NCBI GenBank assembly: GCA_050011755.1 | Contig: JBEKIM010000077.1 | Coordinates: 1 to 19,807, forward strand | Length of the DNA stretch: 19,807 bases | Source of the DNA: Bog-159 sp050011755 | GTDB lineage: Bacteria > Acidobacteriota > Terriglobia > Bryobacterales > Bryobacteraceae | Direction of reading: 5' to 3' | Part shown: positions 15,676 through 19,807 of the stretch, one piece after another | Layout: every line of letters starts with the position of its first letter | Position numbering within the stretch: position 1 is the stretch's first letter | Made by a program: the position numbers and the translations under genes | Notes under the pieces: generated by a model | Databases searched by the model: none | The model's input: the letters and a program-made list of their open reading frames with translations, nothing else | What the model was told of the DNA's origin: nothing

Positions 15676-17037
15676 TCAGACAGACTCAAAATAGCGCGCG
15701 AGTTCCCAGTCGGTCACGGCCTTCTGGTATTGGCGCACTTCCCATTCGCGCGTACTGGCGTAATGATCGACGAATTCTTCGCCCAGCCACTCGCGAGCGA
15801 CGCGGCTTTCGCGAAACAGGCGGGTAGCGGCATCGAGCGTACGCGGCAAGGGAACGGCGTCTCCGGAGTAGGCATTTACCGTAGGCGGCGGAAGTTCGAG
15901 CTTTCGTTCGATTCCATCCAAGCCCGCGGCCAGCGATGCGGCCATGGCTAAATATGGATTGATATCGGCGCCGGTCAGACGCAATTCGACACGCGTGGAT
16001 TTGCCACTGCTGTTGGGCGTAGTGGGGATTGCCCGCACCGCGGTGGTGCGATTATCGACTCCCCAGGTGGCATTCACGGGAGCCCAGGCGCCCGGCACGG
16101 TGCGCTTGTAGGAATTGATCGTCGGGCAAAAGATGGCCGTCAAATCCGGCATATTGGCAACCAAACCTGCGATGTACTGCCGCATCAGCGTCGACATGCC
16201 GTCATCGGCCGCGTCGCCGGCGAAAAGATTCTCGTGGCTGCCGGCGGGGCTGAGGCTTTGGTGCAGGTGGCCGCTCGAACCCGGCAGGGCGGCGTTCCAC
16301 TTGGCCATGAAAGTGGGGGTCAAGCTGTGCCGCGCGGCGATCTCCTTCACCGCGGTCTTGAACAGCGCGGCGCGATCGGCGGCGGCTAAACCCGCTTCGA
16401 CGGCGATGGCCGCTTCGTAAACGCCCGGCCCGGTTTCGGTGTGGAAACCTTCCAGGGGAACGTCGAAGGCGGCCAGCGCCTCCATGATTTCGAGCACCAG
16501 GCCGGCGTTGGCGGAGGCGCGCAGCACGCTGTAGCCGAACATGCCCGGGGTCAACGGGGTGAGCGCGGTGAAATGTTTGTCGCGCAGAGTCTGCGCGGTT
16601 TCGCGAAAAATGAAGAACTCGTATTCCGCGGCGAAATAGGCCGTATAGCCGAGGCCGGCGGCACGATCGAGCACGGGCTGAAGCACCTGGCGGGGCGCGA
16701 CGGGGAGCGGCCGGGCTTCCCGATCGCAGAAATCCAGGAGGAAGAACGCAGTGCCCGGTTCCCACGGCACCTGGCGGTAGCTGGAGAGGTCGATGCGGCA
16801 ATGCGCGTCCGGGTAGCCGGTGTGCCAGCCGGTGAACTTTACGTTGTCGTACAACACGTCGCCGATGTCCCAGCCGAAGATCACGTCGCAGAAGCCCAAG
16901 CCGGAATCGGCGGCGGACGCGAACTTGTCCAGGCTGATGTACTTACCGCGAAGGGCGCCGTCCATATCGAAGGCGCCCAACTTGATGCGGTGGATGTGGT
17001 GATCCTCGAACCGGCGGCGGATGGACTCGCGATCCAT
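15676..17037 (-). CDS. Glutamine synthetase-family ligase (PuuA-like)
   Basis: The 453-residue protein is of the GS catalytic fold. Metal and substrate motifs are present: AAE138-Y-E140-FFIF, H-T-E201-TGPG with E208, G256-H257-L-H259-QS, INS-Y310-KR, and V-E351-LRLTGADINPYLA. The adenylylation motif NLYDLP of classical GlnA is missing, and the sequence reads more like gamma-glutamylpolyamine synthetases (PuuA) or FluG-like ligases, which join glutamate to an amine using ATP. The substrate is inferred only from its partner. ATG 17037 overlaps the dehydrogenase stop as TGATG, so the two are translationally coupled. A TTG one codon earlier is possible. There is a 34-base space to the micro-ORF downstream and no clear terminator. 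Confidence 0.9.
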   Translation of the reverse strand: MDRESIRRRFEDHHIHRIKLGAFDMDGALRGKYISLDKFASAADSGLGFCDVIFGWDIGDVLYDNVKFTGWHTGYPDAHCRIDLSSYRQVPWEPGTAFFLLDFCDREARPLPVAPRQVLQPVLDRAAGLGYTAYFAAEYEFFIFRETAQTLRDKHFTALTPLTPGMFGYSVLRASANAGLVLEIMEALAAFDVPLEGFHTETGPGVYEAAIAVEAGLAAADRAALFKTAVKEIAARHSLTPTFMAKWNAALPGSSGHLHQSLSPAGSHENLFAGDAADDGMSTLMRQYIAGLVANMPDLTAIFCPTINSYKRTVPGAWAPVNATWGVDNRTTAVRAIPTTPNSSGKSTRVELRLTGADINPYLAMAASLAAGLDGIERKLELPPPTVNAYSGDAVPLPRTLDAATRLFRESRVAREWLGEEFVDHYASTREWEVRQYQKAVTDWELARYFESV

Positions 17038-18515
17038 CAAAGCGCCACCCAGACGGACTTGATGTTGGTGTATTGTTCGAGCGCGTACGAGCCCAGGTCG
17101 CGGCCGAAGCCGCTCTGTTTATAGCCGCCGAAGGGTGACGCCGTATCGAAGCCGTTGTAGGTATTAATCCACACCGATCCGGCCTTGATTTCGGCCGCCA
17201 TGCGGTGGGCGAGTTTAATGTCCCGCGTCCAGACTGCCGATACCAGACCGTAGATGGTGCAATTCGCGATCTCCACCGCTTCATCCGCATCGCGGAATTT
17301 CAGCGCGCAGAGCACGGGACCGAAGATCTCTTCCTGCGCGATCTTCATATCGGGCTTGACGTTGGAAAATATGGTGGGCTTGACGAAAAAGCCTTTGGCC
17401 TTGGGACCTTCGACGTCGCGCTCGCCGCCGCACTCCAATTTCGCGCCCTGTTCCTTGCCGGATTCGATATAATCCAGAATTCGCTCCATTTGGCGGGCGG
17501 AAACCTGGGAGCCCATCTGGGTGCTCTTGTCGAGCGGATCGCCCACCTTCAATTTCTGAGCGCGGGTGACGAGTTCGCCGACGAAACGGTCGTGGATATC
17601 TTCGTGTACCAGCAGGCGCGATGCCGCGCTGCAGATTTCGCCTTTGTTGGCGAAGATGCCCCAGAAGGCCGATTTAATGGCGGCTTCCATATCGCAATCG
17701 GGAAAGATGATATTGGGCGATTTGCCGCCTAATTCCAGGCTAAGGCGCTTCAAGTTGGATTCGCCGGAAGCCTGCAGCAGGCGCCGCGCGGTGCGGATGC
17801 TGCCGGTGAAGCTGATCTTGTCGACGTCCATGTGGAGCGCCAGCGCGTCGCCAGCGGTCTGGCCGTAGCCGGTGACCACGTTCAGGACGCCCTCGGGAAG
17901 GCCGGCTTCCCGGCAATACTCGGCCAGTTTCAGGGCGGTGAGCGGGGTCCATTCGGAGGGCTTCAGCACGATGGAACAGCCGCAAGCGAGCGCCGGCGCC
18001 ACCTTCCATGCGGCGATCTGCAAGGGATAATTCCACGGCACGATGCCGCCCACCACGCCGACCGGCTCGCGCAACGTGTAGTTCAGAAAAGGGCCGTCCA
18101 CGGGGATGGTTTCACCGTAGATCTTGCGCACCCAGCCGGCGTAATATCGAAAGGCATCGATGGCCGGATCGACATCCGCGCCGCCGGCCTCGCGGACGGT
18201 CTTGCCGTTTTCCAAAGATTCGAGGACGGCCAGTTCTTCGCGATGCTTGAGCAGGATTTCGGAGATGTCCCAGAGGATTTTCTCCTTCTTGGATGGGTCC
18301 ATGCCGCGCCAGCTCTTGCGCTCGAAACTGGCGCGCGCCACGGCTACCGCGCGATCCACGTCGCAGCCCTGGCCGTCCGGAACGGTCGTCAGCAACTCTC
18401 CGGTGGCCGGATTGACGACGTCGATGGTGCGGCCGGCGGCAGCATCTTCCCACCGGCCATCGATGAACAGCTTGCCTGGACGCAGTTGCTGCTTGATCTC
18501 TTCAGCTACGCTCAT
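17037..18515 (-). CDS. NAD(P)-dependent aldehyde dehydrogenase (PuuC/BetB-like)
   Basis: The 492-residue protein is a standard ALDH-superfamily enzyme. Key residues are visible: N162 in VPWNYPLQ, K185 in VLKPSEWTP, E261 in LELGGKSPNI and nucleophile C295 in NKGEICSAASR, plus EEIFGPVL and the C-terminal FGGYKQSGFGRD. It oxidises an aldehyde to the acid in the cytoplasm. Overlap with the PuuA-like ligase suggests a gamma-glutamyl-aminoaldehyde or similar amine-derived substrate, as in putrescine use by the Puu pathway. The aminotransferase or oxidase and the hydrolase of that pathway are not in this window. The start ATG has only a weak purine-rich GAGAG upstream. It is the first gene of the pair. 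Confidence 0.93.
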   Translation of the reverse strand: MSVAEEIKQQLRPGKLFIDGRWEDAAAGRTIDVVNPATGELLTTVPDGQGCDVDRAVAVARASFERKSWRGMDPSKKEKILWDISEILLKHREELAVLESLENGKTVREAGGADVDPAIDAFRYYAGWVRKIYGETIPVDGPFLNYTLREPVGVVGGIVPWNYPLQIAAWKVAPALACGCSIVLKPSEWTPLTALKLAEYCREAGLPEGVLNVVTGYGQTAGDALALHMDVDKISFTGSIRTARRLLQASGESNLKRLSLELGGKSPNIIFPDCDMEAAIKSAFWGIFANKGEICSAASRLLVHEDIHDRFVGELVTRAQKLKVGDPLDKSTQMGSQVSARQMERILDYIESGKEQGAKLECGGERDVEGPKAKGFFVKPTIFSNVKPDMKIAQEEIFGPVLCALKFRDADEAVEIANCTIYGLVSAVWTRDIKLAHRMAAEIKAGSVWINTYNGFDTASPFGGYKQSGFGRDLGSYALEQYTNIKSVWVAL

Positions 18516-18688
18516 GATTCATTCTCTCAGGAAAATTCCAGGGTAGTGTCGTGAACTGAAATGAGTCATTTGATGATGCCGGTCATGTGAGTCGACGCGC
18601 GACTTATCTTCCAGGGAGGAGACCTCGGCGCAGGCACTCGTGGTATGCCTTCGCCGCCACTGTTAAGGTCACGATTCAGATCTTCCGG

Positions 18689-18913
18689 TTATGCCGCCGG
18701 GGGCACGTGGACTTCCTTCGCCAGGGTGACCGGATCGGGCACTGGCCCGCCAAACTCTCTCAGGGTCCGGATGTGCCCGCAAATGGCCTCTTGGGTGTTG
18801 CTCTCAGTCTCCTCCAGCGTTTTCCCGGTTGTGATGCAGCCAGGCAGATCCGGCACGTAGGCCGTCCAATTGCTTTCGGCGCGCTCGAATATTACGGCGT
18901 ATTTCACCCTCAT
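18689..18913 (-). CDS. hicB: HicB-family antitoxin (short form)
   Basis: The 74-residue protein matches the HicB RNase-H-like fold: KYAVIFERAESNWTAYVPDLPGCITTGKTLEETESNTQEAI, a typical opening for HicB antitoxins. HicB normally neutralises the mRNA-cleaving toxin HicA. No C-terminal DNA-binding helix-turn-helix or ribbon-helix-helix is present, so autoregulation by this form is doubtful. ATG 18913 overlaps the end of the hicA remnant as ATGA, and GAGG lies 8 bases upstream. Because hicA is truncated, it is effectively an orphan antitoxin. Confidence 0.85.
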   Translation of the reverse strand: MRVKYAVIFERAESNWTAYVPDLPGCITTGKTLEETESNTQEAICGHIRTLREFGGPVPDPVTLAKEVHVPPAA

Positions 18914-19023
18914 TTCTTCGCCTCCAGTCCTGCGGCTTTTAGCATCGACTTTAAGGTGCCCACGGGCCCACCGTCACCGGGATGGCCCGGCACTGTGACG
19001 ACATTTGGCTTCGTTGCGTGTTT
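18910..19023 (-). pseudogene. hicA: 5'-truncated hicA toxin remnant
   Basis: The last 37 codons match the HicA C-terminus: KHATKPNVVTVPGHP, then GGPVGTLKSMLKAAGL. The first half, including the GSH catalytic histidine region of the double-stranded-RNA-binding-like fold, is absent. Upstream codons in this frame are out-of-frame sequence of the debranching-enzyme gene. A 65-residue frame is open across the junction (from 19107), but its N-terminal half is not HicA-like. HicA should therefore be inactive. Its stop overlaps the hicB start as ATGA, the usual hicAB order. Confidence 0.7.
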
Positions 19024-19807
19024 GATCGTCCAGCATGGCGCGCAGCAGCTCCGCAACGCTCCAGGCCTGCGCGATGCAGCCGCCGGACCGCTGCGGCGCG
19101 TCGCCATCGAAGACTTCGGGAACCTGGCCCAGACCTTCCTGCGCAGCGTACCGGCATAATTCCGCCAGCCATTGCCGGGCCTGAGCCCGAGCTTCAGGCG
19201 AACGGCCGCGCACCTTGAAGTGCGCGGAGATAAACGGTCCCATCAACCAGGGCCACGCGGCGCCCTGGTGATAGGCGCTGTCGCGGCTGACAGGATCTCC
19301 TTCATACCGCCCGCGATACCGCGGGTCGCCGGGGGCCAGGCTGCGCAGGCCGTAAGGCGTCAACAAATCCCGCTGGACGGCTTCGAGGACGGCCTTGGCT
19401 TGATCGGGCGGAAGCATCTGGTGGAATAGGCTCACGGCGAAGATCTGATTGGGCCGCATGGAGGCATCGCGGGCATCTCCATCGACGACGTCGTAGAGAC
19501 ATCCGGCCGCCTCGTTCCAGAATAATTGCGGGAAGCTGTTCCGAGCGCGATCGGCAATTTCACGATAATGCCGGCTGTCGGCGGCGTAATCGTACCGCAG
19601 CGCCAGATCCTGGAGCACGCGAAGGGCGTTATACCAGAGGGCTTGGACTTCGACCGGCTTGCCATACCGCGGGGTGACCACCCAATCGCCAATCCTGGCA
19701 TCCATCCAAGTTAACTGGACGCCCGGCTGGCCGGCGATTAGCAGACCATCGCCATCCATGTGGATGCCGTACCGGGTACCGCGCTCGTGCCAGGCGACGA
19801 TATCGGC
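18974..19807 (-). CDS. Amylo-alpha-1,6-glucosidase / glycogen debranching enzyme, C-terminal part
   Basis: The 3' end of a gene whose start lies beyond the right edge; 277 codons are visible. The (alpha/alpha)6-barrel C-terminal domain of bacterial debranching enzymes (GDE_C, GH133 type) is clear: GTRYGIHMDGDGLL, LTWMDARIGDWVVTPRYGKPVEVQALWYNAL, RPNQIFAVSL and SRDSAYHQGAAWPWLMGPF. It hydrolyses alpha-1,6 branch points of glycogen-like glucans. The family normally ends near SVAELLRAMLDD. The final 15 residues (from about QTR) are read from out-of-frame hicA sequence, so a recombination event apparently replaced the natural terminus. Only minor effects on activity are expected. An internal ATG at 19759 is not the start, because coding continues to the edge. 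Confidence 0.9.
   Translation of the reverse strand, partial: ADIVAWHERGTRYGIHMDGDGLLIAGQPGVQLTWMDARIGDWVVTPRYGKPVEVQALWYNALRVLQDLALRYDYAADSRHYREIADRARNSFPQLFWNEAAGCLYDVVDGDARDASMRPNQIFAVSLFHQMLPPDQAKAVLEAVQRDLLTPYGLRSLAPGDPRYRGRYEGDPVSRDSAYHQGAAWPWLMGPFISAHFKVRGRSPEARAQARQWLAELCRYAAQEGLGQVPEVFDGDAPQRSGGCIAQAWSVAELLRAMLDDQTRNEAKCRHSAGPSR

Noticed and set aside
18587..19159. 190-residue + strand ORF across hicB and the glycosidase end
   Set aside because: Antisense to HicB, which has family-specific sequence.
1..19807. Search for CRISPR arrays, tRNA and rRNA genes
   Set aside because: No regularly spaced direct repeats, no tRNA with matching acceptor and T arms, and no rRNA-like sequence were seen by eye.

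Overview
The window looks like a chromosomal segment of a GC-rich soil bacterium, most likely an acidobacterium of the Solibacter/Bryobacter type. That placement is an inference from the gene mix: a large DUF3857/transglutaminase/TPR protein, a bacterial M13 peptidase, DUF3455, RmuC, glycogen debranching and decayed IS elements. No rRNA or other marker gene is present to prove it.

Layout. Positions 1-300 hold no convincing large gene but fold, on paper, into two compact multi-branched RNA-like structures (16-90 and 123-244) with a tiny hydrophobic ORF (114-197) behind a perfect Shine-Dalgarno. They precede a two-gene unit: a DksA/TraR zinc-finger regulator and a coupled 102-residue protein of unknown function. 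RmuC (+) follows and converges on a secreted M13 zinc peptidase (-). The peptidase is divergent from a 1069-residue exported DUF3857/transglutaminase/TPR protein (+). A small exported DUF3455 protein (-) is divergent from an overlapping three-gene unit (+, 8682-12218): an O-antigen ligase-like membrane protein, an APH-fold kinase and an enolase-like protein with altered active-site residues. Positions 12219-13315 are a graveyard: an orphan reading-frame fragment, an IS3-type transposase remnant with frameshifts, and a small membrane-protein-like ORF. An ABC half-transporter/exporter (+) comes next. The 467-base gap after it contains a likely terminator, a palindrome-rich repeat and a possible 28-residue membrane micro-protein. 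The last block is entirely on the minus strand: the 3' part of a glycogen-debranching enzyme (entering from the right edge), a decapitated hicA, an intact hicB, then an aldehyde dehydrogenase and a PuuA-like glutamine synthetase joined by a TGATG overlap.

How the genes work together. The ligase/kinase/enolase-like genes overlap by 44 and 22 bases, so they are probably co-expressed and may serve one surface-glycan or small-molecule pathway. The dehydrogenase and synthetase fit gamma-glutamylation and oxidation of amines or aldehydes (Puu-like). The rest are single housekeeping or envelope genes.

The most novel-looking signals are the structured RNA candidate at 123-244 and the enolase-like protein with its kinase partner. 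G-U pairs occur in all three hairpins of the RNA candidate, consistent with transcription of the + strand.
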